From Nitrososphaera sp. (lineage in GTDB: Archaea; Thermoproteota; Nitrososphaeria; Nitrososphaerales; Nitrososphaeraceae), in contig JAKEIF010000148.1 in NCBI GenBank assembly GCA_022545875.1, positions 1 through 8,549 on the forward strand: a DNA stretch of 8,549 bases, in the 5' to 3' direction. This document shows, one piece after another, positions 1 through 6,061 of the stretch. Under the pieces are notes generated by a model, which was given only the letters and a program-made list of their open reading frames with translations, had not been told where the DNA came from and made no database searches. Positions within the stretch are counted from its first letter, which is position 1; the number at the start of each line of letters is the position of its first letter. The position numbers were made by a program, and so were the translations under genes.

Positions 1-1214
1 ACGCTCACCCCTTGACGCGCGGCATAAAATGCAGTGAGCTCTGCTCCTAGGTGAGAGCCTGAAAATGCTATCGTCTGGTGTTTTCTTTTTGTTGTCTGCT
101 TCAGCAGATCAAGCGACAACGACCTATTCGACCTCAAAGAAGGAAAAATCATTGCAAAGTTTATCCGGCCCCGTCTGCCCTTTCCCTTGATGACATGCAT
201 CTTCCTGCCGAAAAGCATATCACAAAATTCAGATGCGTTGGGAAGCGTTGCCGACGCGGCAACTACCTGCAGCCTGCCTGTGAACCTTTCTAGCCTTTTG
301 ATGACATGATGGATGTTGGCTCCAAATACCCCGGTGTAAACATGGGCCTCATCTACAACGAGAAACTTGGCAGTACGCAAGAGTCTAGATAACTTTGTCC
401 TATGCATCATGTGATAGTGGATCACGTCAAAGTTCGTGATAATAATCTCCGGCGGCGACTCAAGCACAATGGATCTGTCCTTCTCAGGAGTATCTCCGTC
501 AAGGAGCGCCGCCCTTATCCCGAGCGGTTCTGCGAGTTCCAATATCTTTGGTAGTTGATCCCGCGACAGTGATTTGGTCGGGTAGACAAAGATGGCGAGA
601 ATTTTGCCACCCTTCGCAGGACGAAGGGAACCAAAGCGAGGGACCTGCTCAGAGATCTTTTGAAGGATAGGTATGCAAAAGGCCTCTGTCTTGCCTGAAG
701 CGGTCGGCGCGGTAATCACTACGTCTTTTCCCTGCAGAACGCTCTTTATCGCCTCTTCCTGGAACATATACAGTCGCTCAATTTTTTTCAATGCCAAAAC
801 CTGGACTAGTGCGTCATCAACTGGCAGACTGTGAATATCGTTGCCGGGATCAGGTGGGGGCTCCTCTATTACCCTAAAATCAACCACATAGTCCTGCTGG
901 GACCGAAGCACGTCTTCAAGCAGCGGGTCTCCGCTGGCACCATTGTCTCGAAGTAGGGCATCCATTTCCGCCGACGACCGGATTATTTTTTCCTGCTCCA
1001 TCAGCAGGTTCAGGTCGCCTGATTCGGCAACTCCGCTTCGCTTATCATACCTGTCAAGGAAATCAAGATAAGATTCGTCAGGAGAGGACGAAGCCGCAAC
1101 GATTGAACAGATGCTGCATTTGGAGCAGCGAAATATTAGCCTCCCATCAAATATCTTTTCCACTCCCACAGAATGAAGCGAGCTGCACCGGGGGCACCGG
1201 TAGTTGTTTGCCAC
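1..1214 (-). CDS. Zinc-ribbon SF2 DEAH-box helicase, N-terminal part (runs off left edge)
   Basis: ATP-dependent superfamily 2 nucleic-acid helicase. Seen: about 404 codons are open from a GTG at 1214 to the left edge without a stop. An N-terminal zinc ribbon has Cys at residues 7, 10, 30 and 33, with an extra Cys36. The helicase core follows: Gln152 in LYMFQ (Q-motif-like), Walker A APTASGKT (169-176), motif Ia VYPTKSLSRDQ (210-220), motif Ib around TNFD (260-263), motif II DEAH (288-291) and motif III SAT (321-323). The start of the second RecA domain (TIAFSGSHLG, 381-390) is present; motifs V and VI lie outside the window. The layout resembles the YprA/MrfA helicase group, whose members act in DNA repair, but the C-terminal domain that would settle this is missing. 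No in-frame ATG exists between the upstream TAA and the zinc ribbon, so GTG 1214 or the adjacent TTG 1217 must be the start. A TATA-like box at 1238-1244 fits either. It is transcribed divergently from the SRPBCC gene. Confidence 0.88.
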   Translation of the reverse strand, partial: MANNYRCPRCSSLHSVGVEKIFDGRLIFRCSKCSICSIVAASSSPDESYLDFLDRYDKRSGVAESGDLNLLMEQEKIIRSSAEMDALLRDNGASGDPLLEDVLRSQQDYVVDFRVIEEPPPDPGNDIHSLPVDDALVQVLALKKIERLYMFQEEAIKSVLQGKDVVITAPTASGKTEAFCIPILQKISEQVPRFGSLRPAKGGKILAIFVYPTKSLSRDQLPKILELAEPLGIRAALLDGDTPEKDRSIVLESPPEIIITNFDVIHYHMMHRTKLSRLLRTAKFLVVDEAHVYTGVFGANIHHVIKRLERFTGRLQVVAASATLPNASEFCDMLFGRKMHVIKGKGRRGRINFAMIFPSLRSNRSLSLDLLKQTTKRKHQTIAFSGSHLGAELTAFYAARQGVS

Positions 1215-1237
1215 CAAGCGCGGTAGTACGGTTTGAG

Positions 1238-1244
1238 AATAAAA
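1238..1244 (-). promoter_or_regulatory. TATA-like box of the helicase gene
   Basis: Read on the minus strand this is TTTTATT, centred about 24-27 bp before the TTG/GTG start pair at 1217/1214. This is the distance expected between an archaeal TATA box and the transcription start of a leaderless mRNA. Inferred from sequence and spacing only. Confidence 0.45.
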
Positions 1245-1285
1245 TGCTTCTCCCCTTTCCGTCCCATTCGGAGATCTCTGCGGTC

Positions 1286-1301
1286 TTTAAGCAAATTTAA
1301 G
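1286..1301 (+). promoter_or_regulatory. TATA-like promoter with duplicated TTTAAG
   Basis: TTTAAG occurs twice, at 1286-1291 and 1296-1301, exactly 10 bp apart. The second copy (in AAATTTAAG) is centred about 27 bp before the ATG at 1326, which suits a leaderless transcript of the SRPBCC gene. The first copy may be a helper or regulator site, or chance in an AT-rich patch. Confidence 0.5.
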
Positions 1302-1325
1302 TACAAACATTCCGTTAGTCAGAGA

Positions 1326-1736
1326 ATGGAGGATGGCGAACCGCGCAAAGTCATTGTCAAGCAAATGACTGTTCGCGCAGAAGTAAAAAGAGTGTATTTG
1401 TTTTTTCAGGACGTAAAGAAAAGCATGGAAACAGGAAGGGCTGCAAGAAACGTAATGAAAGCGGACGATGGATGGTGGACATTTGATCATGCTACTGCGG
1501 GCAAAGCCAAGCTGCGCCATACGCTTGTGCGCGAGGCAGGTATTATCGACCATGTATTTTCGGGAGGGGGATTGGAGTGGACTGTCTATGTCAGAGTTAT
1601 CCCAAACAATGGCGGTTCTACGACTACATGGACATTCATTAGACCGGATGGGCTGACTGACGAGCAGTTTACAAACCAGCTTACTTCATTCGATAACGAA
1701 ATAGAATTCTGGAAGCAGGAGCTAGAGCCATCATAG
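1326..1736 (+). CDS. Small SRPBCC/START-like protein
   Basis: A 136-residue protein of unknown function. Seen: the pattern of alternating strands and a final amphipathic helix (TDEQFTNQLTSFDNEIEFWK, about 111-130) fits the SRPBCC (polyketide cyclase/START-like) fold, a helix-grip pocket that binds small hydrophobic ligands. The assignment rests on overall pattern, a Trp-rich middle (GWWTF, 49-53; LEWTVYV, 83-89) and length, not on catalytic residues. The same frame is open back to an ATG at 1233. The ATG at 1326 is preferred because the TATA-like box lies about 27 bp before it and the extra 31 residues are basic and low in content. The gene ends 15 bp before the methyltransferase, so the two are probably co-transcribed. 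Such proteins often bind lipids, isoprenoids or polyketides, which would suit a neighbouring UbiE-type methyltransferase, but this is inference. Confidence 0.75.
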   Translation: MEDGEPRKVIVKQMTVRAEVKRVYLFFQDVKKSMETGRAARNVMKADDGWWTFDHATAGKAKLRHTLVREAGIIDHVFSGGGLEWTVYVRVIPNNGGSTTTWTFIRPDGLTDEQFTNQLTSFDNEIEFWKQELEPS

Positions 1737-1751
1737 CACTTATCTATAATA

Positions 1752-2486
1752 ATGGCAGCAGCCGACTTGGCATCGTTGACGGCGGTAGGCGGGCTTGGCA
1801 ATCGCTACTGGAACGAAGTAATTGAAGTCCTGCGGTCGATAATTCCCGTCTACGACAAGGTCAATCGAGTAATCTCTCTAGGAAAAGACGAGGAGTTCAG
1901 ATTGCGCGGAATACGCGGAAGAGTCATGTCGGGCAACGCAGTCCTCGATGCGGGATCCGGTTACGGCAACATGTCTCGAGTAGCACTTGCCGAGGCAAAG
2001 GGAAATGCCTCGCTTGTCATGTATGATCCGATACCAGAAATGCTTGCAAACGTGAGGAATTTCATTGGCGAGGGGGGCCGCGCGGCGCTCTCGTCGGGTG
2101 TGTTTGAGTACATGCCGTTTCGCGGCGGGGTATTTGACGTTGTCATGTGCGGTTATTCGCTAAGAGATGCCATCCAGCTAAGGCAGGCAATAACAGAGAT
2201 GCATCGCGTACTCAAGGCCGGCGGCAGGCTAATCATTGTCGACCTTGGCAAGCCGGACGGTACTGTGCAGAGGGCGTTTGTATCGGCATATTTACGATAC
2301 TTCCTTGGAATTTTTGCCTACCTTGTTGCGGGCAAGGCGGGATTGCGGTTTAGAACGCTATATGGCACTTACTTGCGATGGCCAAAAAATTCAGAGCTCG
2401 AGGGAATGCTTAAGGCTCTATTTTCAAAAGTCGAGTTCGAGAATCGCATGATGGGTGGCGCCGTGATAATCGCTGCCTACAAGTAG
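1752..2486 (+). CDS. UbiE/COQ5-type SAM-dependent methyltransferase
   Basis: Class I S-adenosylmethionine-dependent methyltransferase, 244 residues. Seen: the UbiE-like N-terminal pattern VYDKVNRVISLGKDEEFR (33-50), SAM-binding motif I VLDAGSGYG (64-72), acidic Asp92 in MYDPIPEML at the end of strand 2, the FDVVMCGYSLRD block (128-139), and HRVLKAGGRLIIVDLGKP (151-168), which closely follows the UbiE/MenG signature. The C-terminus ends in GGAVIIAAYK, also typical. The family C-methylates the quinone ring in menaquinone or ubiquinone synthesis. Thaumarchaeota make menaquinones, so a MenG-like role is possible, but UbiE relatives also methylate other lipids and small molecules. Residues 170-206, between the SAM domain and the C-terminal block, are hydrophobic and could seat a prenyl chain or membrane surface. 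The ATG at 1752 has no Shine-Dalgarno motif. An AT-rich stretch (1741-1751) touches it, and TTG codons at 1767 and 1776 are weaker alternative starts. The MFS gene begins 6 bp downstream. Confidence 0.85.
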   Translation: MAAADLASLTAVGGLGNRYWNEVIEVLRSIIPVYDKVNRVISLGKDEEFRLRGIRGRVMSGNAVLDAGSGYGNMSRVALAEAKGNASLVMYDPIPEMLANVRNFIGEGGRAALSSGVFEYMPFRGGVFDVVMCGYSLRDAIQLRQAITEMHRVLKAGGRLIIVDLGKPDGTVQRAFVSAYLRYFLGIFAYLVAGKAGLRFRTLYGTYLRWPKNSELEGMLKALFSKVEFENRMMGGAVIIAAYK

Positions 2487-2492
2487 ATTTCA

Positions 2493-3638
2493 ATGAACCG
2501 CGCGATACTGCTAGTATCTGTTTGCGCCGGCATCGTCGGAGTATCATACGGCATGTACACACCTCTTGTTCCTGTTTTTTCCAGGGCCGAACTTCAGGCC
2601 GACTACTCAGAGGTTGGCATTATTGGAATGGCAAACTACCTTCCATACATGTTTGCTCCCTTGTTTGTTGGAATGGTCCTAGATAGGATGAACAAGTCCT
2701 ACGTTCTCGGCGCGGGAGTACTGTTAGCCAGCATTTCGGTCTTTCTCCTGTCATCCGTACAATCGATCCCGGAAATAATATTTTTCCGCCTACTCGCAGG
2801 CATTGCCCACGCGCTTTTCTGGCCGTCCTCAGAAGTAATCATCTCTTCCAACTCTGAAACAAACGCGCGCGTCAAAGGCATCTCGATATTCACGGCTGCC
2901 TGGGTCGCAGGCTTTATGATAGGACCCCTGGCAGGAAATGTTGTCCTAGAGACATTTGATTTTAAAATTCTGTTTCAGGCCGCTGCGGCCGTATCCTTGG
3001 CGGCAGTGGTCCCGTCGATAATGCTTTTGAGGTACGGTAGGCCAGTTTCACAGCAGAGCGAGCTCCGAGCTCATTCGGCGTCAGCCTTGCAGGTAGGAAA
3101 GGAAATGGCAAAGTATCCTGCTGTAAGTGCCGTATTGCTGTATTATGCGGTCACATTTGGAGTAGTGCTTTCAGTTTACCCCGCGTACATGGAGGAATCC
3201 TCGCTCTCAAGCCAGCATATCGAATACTTGTTCTTCATATTTGGCATCGCGAGATTTGCCACTTTGTTTTTTGTGTCAAGAATATCAAAGTACGGCACAT
3301 TGATCCTTGCACTTGCCGTCGCTGCCACTGCGGCGGGGATGCTCATCGCATACTTGTTTGATTCAATCCTTTCCTTTGCGGCGTCGTTAGTGTTAATCGG
3401 GGCAGCCACCAGCATATTTTACCCTGTCACTTTTAACATGGTGACAAAAAACACCCCGCCAAGTCAGATGGGCCAAAAGTTGGGAGCATACGAAGCGATG
3501 TTTGGCATAGGGTGGGCAGTTGGGCCCCTGGCGGTCGGCTTCTCCTCCGATTCGTTTGGTTCTAGCACACCGTACCTTGCATTCTTTATTTTAGGAAGCA
3601 TACTTGCAGTCTCGCTTACATTTGTAAAAAAGCGATAA
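2493..3638 (+). CDS. Major facilitator superfamily transporter
   Basis: An integral membrane secondary transporter of 381 residues, close to the usual 12-helix MFS length. Seen: strongly hydrophobic segments alternate with short loops. The first helix covers about residues 4-28. The loop after helix 2 carries a degenerate MFS motif A, GMVLDRMNKSY (60-70), with the conserved Asp-Arg. Helix 4-5 residues include FRLLAGIAHALFWPSS (98-113) and GFMIGPLAGNV (140-150), similar to motif C of drug/H+ antiporters. A longer polar stretch at about 181-207 is the central loop between the two six-helix halves. The second half shows IFYPVTFN (308-315) and GIGWAVGPLAVGF (338-350). The chain ends in a short basic tail (VKKR). 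The antiporter-like motif C suggests export by proton exchange, but the substrate is unknown. It starts 6 bp after the methyltransferase stop, so it is almost certainly in the same transcript and may export or import that enzyme's product or substrate. Confidence 0.88.
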   Translation: MNRAILLVSVCAGIVGVSYGMYTPLVPVFSRAELQADYSEVGIIGMANYLPYMFAPLFVGMVLDRMNKSYVLGAGVLLASISVFLLSSVQSIPEIIFFRLLAGIAHALFWPSSEVIISSNSETNARVKGISIFTAAWVAGFMIGPLAGNVVLETFDFKILFQAAAAVSLAAVVPSIMLLRYGRPVSQQSELRAHSASALQVGKEMAKYPAVSAVLLYYAVTFGVVLSVYPAYMEESSLSSQHIEYLFFIFGIARFATLFFVSRISKYGTLILALAVAATAAGMLIAYLFDSILSFAASLVLIGAATSIFYPVTFNMVTKNTPPSQMGQKLGAYEAMFGIGWAVGPLAVGFSSDSFGSSTPYLAFFILGSILAVSLTFVKKR

Positions 3639-3665
3639 ACTGCTTTTAGGAATGAGTGCAGAACA

Positions 3666-3797
3666 ATGAATGTGAAAGGGCGCAGAAAAGATCCTCTGGA
3701 GCAGAGGGTGCCGGAATACGGCCTTGAGGCGCTAGTGAGTACAATTGATGACAGAGACGAACTTATTTCTGCGATAAAAGCAACTAGGAAGCGCTAG
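3666..3797 (+). CDS. Unrecognised 43-residue basic protein
   Basis: A short ORF with ATG at 3666, 27 bp after the MFS stop, and a TAG stop at 3795-3797. The 43-residue product is charged and mostly helical in look. It begins with a basic patch (VKGRRK, 3-8), has a middle (PEYGLEALVSTIDDRDELI, 16-34) that would form an amphipathic helix, and ends in a basic tail (TRKR). It has no cysteines, membrane segment or known motif. Codon use looks natural and it neatly fills the gap between the MFS gene and purN. I do not recognise it. It could be a conserved small thaumarchaeal protein, perhaps nucleic-acid or ribosome associated from its charge, or a chance ORF. Its stop overlaps the purN stop on the other strand. 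Confidence 0.55.
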   Translation: MNVKGRRKDPLEQRVPEYGLEALVSTIDDRDELISAIKATRKR

Positions 3798-4417
3798 ATT
3801 TCTTTTAGCCGTGTAACCCTGCCGTTTATCTCTATTCTCCCCTCGGCGATTAAGCGTATCGCCTGTGGATAGAGTATATGCTCTTGTTCCAAGATCCGTG
3901 CTGACAGGGTTTCTTCAGAGTCGCCCTCGAAAACGCTTACAGGCGACTGAAGTATTATTGGACCTGTATCCATGCCTTCGTCCACAAAGTGAACTGTGCA
4001 TCCCGTAACCTTTACGCCATAATCAACCGCCTGCTTTTGCGCGTGCAAGCCGGGAAACGCGGGCAGAAGGGCAGGGTGGATGTTCAAGATTCGCATTCTA
4101 AAGGTGTTGATAAATTCCGGACTAATTATTCGCATAAACCCTGCAAGGCATACAAGCGCTGATTCTGGAAGTACACCATAGTTTTTCAGCGCAGCGACAA
4201 CCTTCTGGTCATAGTCCCATCCCTTGAGCCCTTCGGCCGGTACTATCTCGGCGGGGATCCCAAACTGTTCCTTTGCAACTTTCAAGCCTGCTGCGTCAGG
4301 CTTGTTTGAAATGACTACACAGGGCCTGACATTTTGGATATCTCCGGATTTGATGGCGGATAAGATAGCAGCCATGTTGCTTCCCCTACCAGAAATCAAT
4401 ATGCCGAGATTAATCAA
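3794..4417 (-). CDS. purN: Phosphoribosylglycinamide formyltransferase (GART)
   Basis: Cytoplasmic enzyme of de novo purine synthesis. It transfers a formyl group from 10-formyltetrahydrofolate (or an archaeal pterin equivalent) to glycinamide ribonucleotide. Seen: 207 residues, the normal length. The phosphate-binding loop SGRGSN is at 9-14, the folate-side LAGFMRIISPEF at 91-102, and the catalytic block NIHPALLPAFPG at 112-123 with Asn112 and His114. The catalytic Asp150 lies in HFVDEGMDTGPIILQ (143-157). All three family catalytic residues (Asn, His, Asp) are present, so the enzyme should be active. The start is a TTG: an in-frame TAG lies only two codons upstream and no ATG precedes the P-loop, so there is no alternative. 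A TATA-like TTTAAG sits about 30 bp before it. It is on the same strand as the DUF2382 genes but separated from them by 82 bp with a T-rich terminator-like run, so it is probably its own unit. Confidence 0.95.
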   Translation of the reverse strand: MINLGILISGRGSNMAAILSAIKSGDIQNVRPCVVISNKPDAAGLKVAKEQFGIPAEIVPAEGLKGWDYDQKVVAALKNYGVLPESALVCLAGFMRIISPEFINTFRMRILNIHPALLPAFPGLHAQKQAVDYGVKVTGCTVHFVDEGMDTGPIILQSPVSVFEGDSEETLSARILEQEHILYPQAIRLIAEGRIEINGRVTRLKEI

Positions 4418-4444
4418 TACAGCCTAGCTTGACAGTGACCTGTT

Positions 4445-4450
4445 CTTAAA
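4445..4450 (-). promoter_or_regulatory. TATA-like box of purN
   Basis: TTTAAG on the minus strand, centred about 30 bp before the TTG start of purN. This fits a short-leader or leaderless transcript. The region is AT-rich, so other positions (for example around 4456-4463) are possible. Confidence 0.35.
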
Positions 4451-4474
4451 CATCTCTTAAAAAATTGAGTCGAA

Positions 4475-4487
4475 TAAAATAAAAAAA
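4475..4487 (-). terminator. T-rich archaeal-type terminator after the DUF2382 pair
   Basis: Read on the minus strand, a run of seven T (4487-4481) is followed by A, four T, A and T, beginning 12 bp after the TGA of the 4500-5204 gene. Archaeal RNA polymerase terminates on such T-runs without needing a hairpin, and no clear stem is seen. It would separate the DUF2382 transcript from purN. Confidence 0.55.
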
Positions 4488-4499
4488 GTGGGAAACTTG

Positions 4500-5204
4500 T
4501 CAGTGCTTTTGGCTCTTGTCCAAAGGAAGGTCAGAGCCAGCAAGGCGCTCGCTCCTCACCGTCTCTGTAACTGTCTTGGTTTCAGTCCTAGGCTCCTTTC
4601 GTATTACAAGTTCCTCCTTTACGAATGGCTCTTTCGTCACCTCGACCTCCTCCTTGTTTAAGGATATTCGAAGTTCCTCACCAGTCTCTGTCGGCTTCGC
4701 CGCTGCGCTACCCGACGCGGGCCGGCGCTCTATGATAAGTTCATCATGTGTTACTGGAACCTCAATTGTCTTGGATTCCTTGACAGATTCCTTTCGGATT
4801 GTAGCTTCTTCTCTCCTAGCCCGTTTAGTGACGTTCAGCCTTTCTTCCACTAGAGGGATAGTCCCTTCTTGATTTTCAGAAGCTTCATCCATCACTAGAT
4901 CGCTAGGTTGTACTTCTTTTGTCCGTGCATCTTGTACCAGATATGACCTCATTTCTGAAGATGTCACGTCCAGCATGACTTCGGCGCCGTTAAAGCCGGA
5001 CACTGCGGTTTTGTCAAGTCGATACTGATCCGAGCCACCTTGGGACGAGATAATTATGGAATCCTCGTTGTTTGGAACTGCGATTACCTTTCCAAAGCCT
5101 TGTCCGTCTGCTGTCCTAACATTTTTGTGTATTATCCTATCCCAATTTTCGACCGGACCGCCTTTGGTGTCCGACCGCCTCGAATTGACGGGGTTCTCAC
5201 TCAA
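4500..5204 (-). CDS. PRC-barrel-like plus DUF2382 (YsnF/AvaK-type) protein B
   Basis: A 234-residue charged soluble protein. Seen: the N-terminal region (about 20-88) has the PRC-barrel pattern, with a short helix WDRIIHKNVRT, a GQGFGKV turn (35-40), beta strands, and a final SGFNGAEVMLDV (69-80). The DUF2382 domain (about 115-222) consists of two similar halves. Half one spans IPLVEERLNVTKR to ELIIERRPA (116-163). Half two spans RISLNKEEVEVTKEPFVKEELVIRKE (179-204) and ends TVTETVRSERL. Each half alternates short strands rich in Glu, Lys, Thr and Val. DUF2382 is named for YsnF (Bacillus general stress) and AvaK; its biochemical role is unknown. The start is TTG, since no ATG or GTG is available before the PRC region. 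It begins 9 bp after the stop of its paralogue at 5214-5888, so the two form an operon. No Shine-Dalgarno motif is evident. Confidence 0.87.
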   Translation of the reverse strand: MSENPVNSRRSDTKGGPVENWDRIIHKNVRTADGQGFGKVIAVPNNEDSIIISSQGGSDQYRLDKTAVSGFNGAEVMLDVTSSEMRSYLVQDARTKEVQPSDLVMDEASENQEGTIPLVEERLNVTKRARREEATIRKESVKESKTIEVPVTHDELIIERRPASGSAAAKPTETGEELRISLNKEEVEVTKEPFVKEELVIRKEPRTETKTVTETVRSERLAGSDLPLDKSQKH

Positions 5205-5213
5205 CTCGGCCGC

Positions 5214-5888
5214 CTACTCTTTGTCAGACTCTCTTGTCCGCGGCCCGGAAACGTCCACCTTTTCACTTTTGACCGTTTCAGATACTCTCTTGGTTTCTGT
5301 TACTGGAACCTTCTTTATGGACACTTCTTCCTTTACGTAAGGCTCTTTTGTAACTTCGACATGTTCGCTGCTTAGAGGTACTTTTATCTCTGTTTCTGTA
5401 TCCACTGGCCTGTCTGCCCGGGTCTGTCCGCTAGCAGGTCGACGCTCGACTGAAACTTCCTCATGTGTTACCGGCACTTCAACGGTTTTTGTCTCTGTCA
5501 TGGGTGTCTTCCTTATCGTCGTTTCATCTGTTGAAACCCTCTTTGAAACATTGAGCCTCTCTTCGATCACAGGAATGCGGGTTTCAATATCTTGCGACAT
5601 TTCAGGAGTGCGATAGCGGCTATACTGGTCATAACTCGGTGCAGAGTCCATGTTAAAGCCGTCTAGTTCATTCTCTGACGCATCGAACCAGAGCGTGTGC
5701 CCATCATAACCTTGAACTAGATACTTTGGGACATAGAATTTCTCTTTGTTTACCAAGCCTTTCTGCGTCAATACATAATGCTGTCCGATCTCTTGGACCT
5801 CGCCGAAATCAGAGTCGTCGGCTGCACCCCGGGCCTCTTTCTTGATTACATCATCCCATGCGATTGACGATTCATTTGTATTTGTCAT
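5214..5888 (-). CDS. PRC-barrel-like plus DUF2382 protein A
   Basis: A 224-residue paralogue and first gene of a two-gene unit with protein B. Seen: the PRC-barrel-like region (about 10-75) has WDDVIKKEAR (11-20), an SDFGEVQEIG turn (26-35), and FYVPKYLVQGYDGHTLWFDA (51-70). The DUF2382 domain (about 104-212) has half one IPVIEERLNVSKR to EEVSVERRPASG (105-154) and half two IKVPLSSEHVEVTKEPYVKE to VSETVKSEK (168-210). It shares with B the blocks VPVTHEE, VERRPASG and VEVTKEP, so the domain was duplicated recently or is strongly constrained. The frame extends to an ATG at 5897, but the ATG at 5888 is preferred because the TATA-like box at 5908-5917 is centred about 25 bp before it and the extra MRC adds nothing. 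The protein has no signal peptide or membrane segment and is acidic and charged throughout. Likely a stress-linked structural or binding protein; the function is unknown. Confidence 0.87.
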   Translation of the reverse strand: MTNTNESSIAWDDVIKKEARGAADDSDFGEVQEIGQHYVLTQKGLVNKEKFYVPKYLVQGYDGHTLWFDASENELDGFNMDSAPSYDQYSRYRTPEMSQDIETRIPVIEERLNVSKRVSTDETTIRKTPMTETKTVEVPVTHEEVSVERRPASGQTRADRPVDTETEIKVPLSSEHVEVTKEPYVKEEVSIKKVPVTETKRVSETVKSEKVDVSGPRTRESDKE

Positions 5889-6061
5889 GCAGCGCATGGC
5901 AACCTATCTTATTTAATGAATAGCTGAAATTCTCGGTACATTATGCATTCGAAAAACAATCTGGTAATTGATGCTACATTAAGCCGCAAAAATCATCTCA
6001 CGCTGGAACCTAACCCTTCGATTTTACTTTCAAGCACTATTTTCAAGCTGCGAGTCTTTGC
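5889..6061. other. Intergenic gap between DUF2382 genes A and C
   Basis: 173 bp without a supported gene. The part next to gene A holds its TATA-like box. The part next to gene C holds two GCTTGAAA copies on the minus strand and a short T-run (GATTGTTTTTCG) about 100 bp past the gene C stop, a weak terminator candidate. A plus-strand frame entering this gap from 5943 is antisense to gene C and shows no protein-like character. Confidence 0.5.
5908..5917 (-). promoter_or_regulatory. TATA-like box of the DUF2382 A-B operon
   Basis: ATTAAATAAG on the minus strand, centred about 25 bp before the ATG at 5888. It is one of the better TATA matches in the window and supports that ATG over the one at 5897. 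It implies a leaderless transcript for the A-B pair. Confidence 0.55.

Noticed and set aside
78..293. Plus-strand ORF of 71 residues
   Set aside because: It lies fully antisense to the helicase, whose motifs are clear, and its translation shows no protein-like pattern.
1233..1325. Upstream ATG that would lengthen the SRPBCC protein by 31 residues
   Set aside because: The TATA-like box at 1296-1301 would lie inside this extension, and the residues do not look like part of the fold. The ATG at 1326 fits better.
1287..1553. Minus-strand ORF of 88 residues
   Set aside because: Antisense to the SRPBCC gene, with Cys/Phe/His-rich, non-protein-like composition.
4516..5375. Plus-strand ORFs opposite the DUF2382 genes
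   Set aside because: Ser/Thr/Phe-rich translations are the expected antisense shadow of Glu/Lys-rich coding sequence, and the DUF2382 frames carry recognisable repeats.
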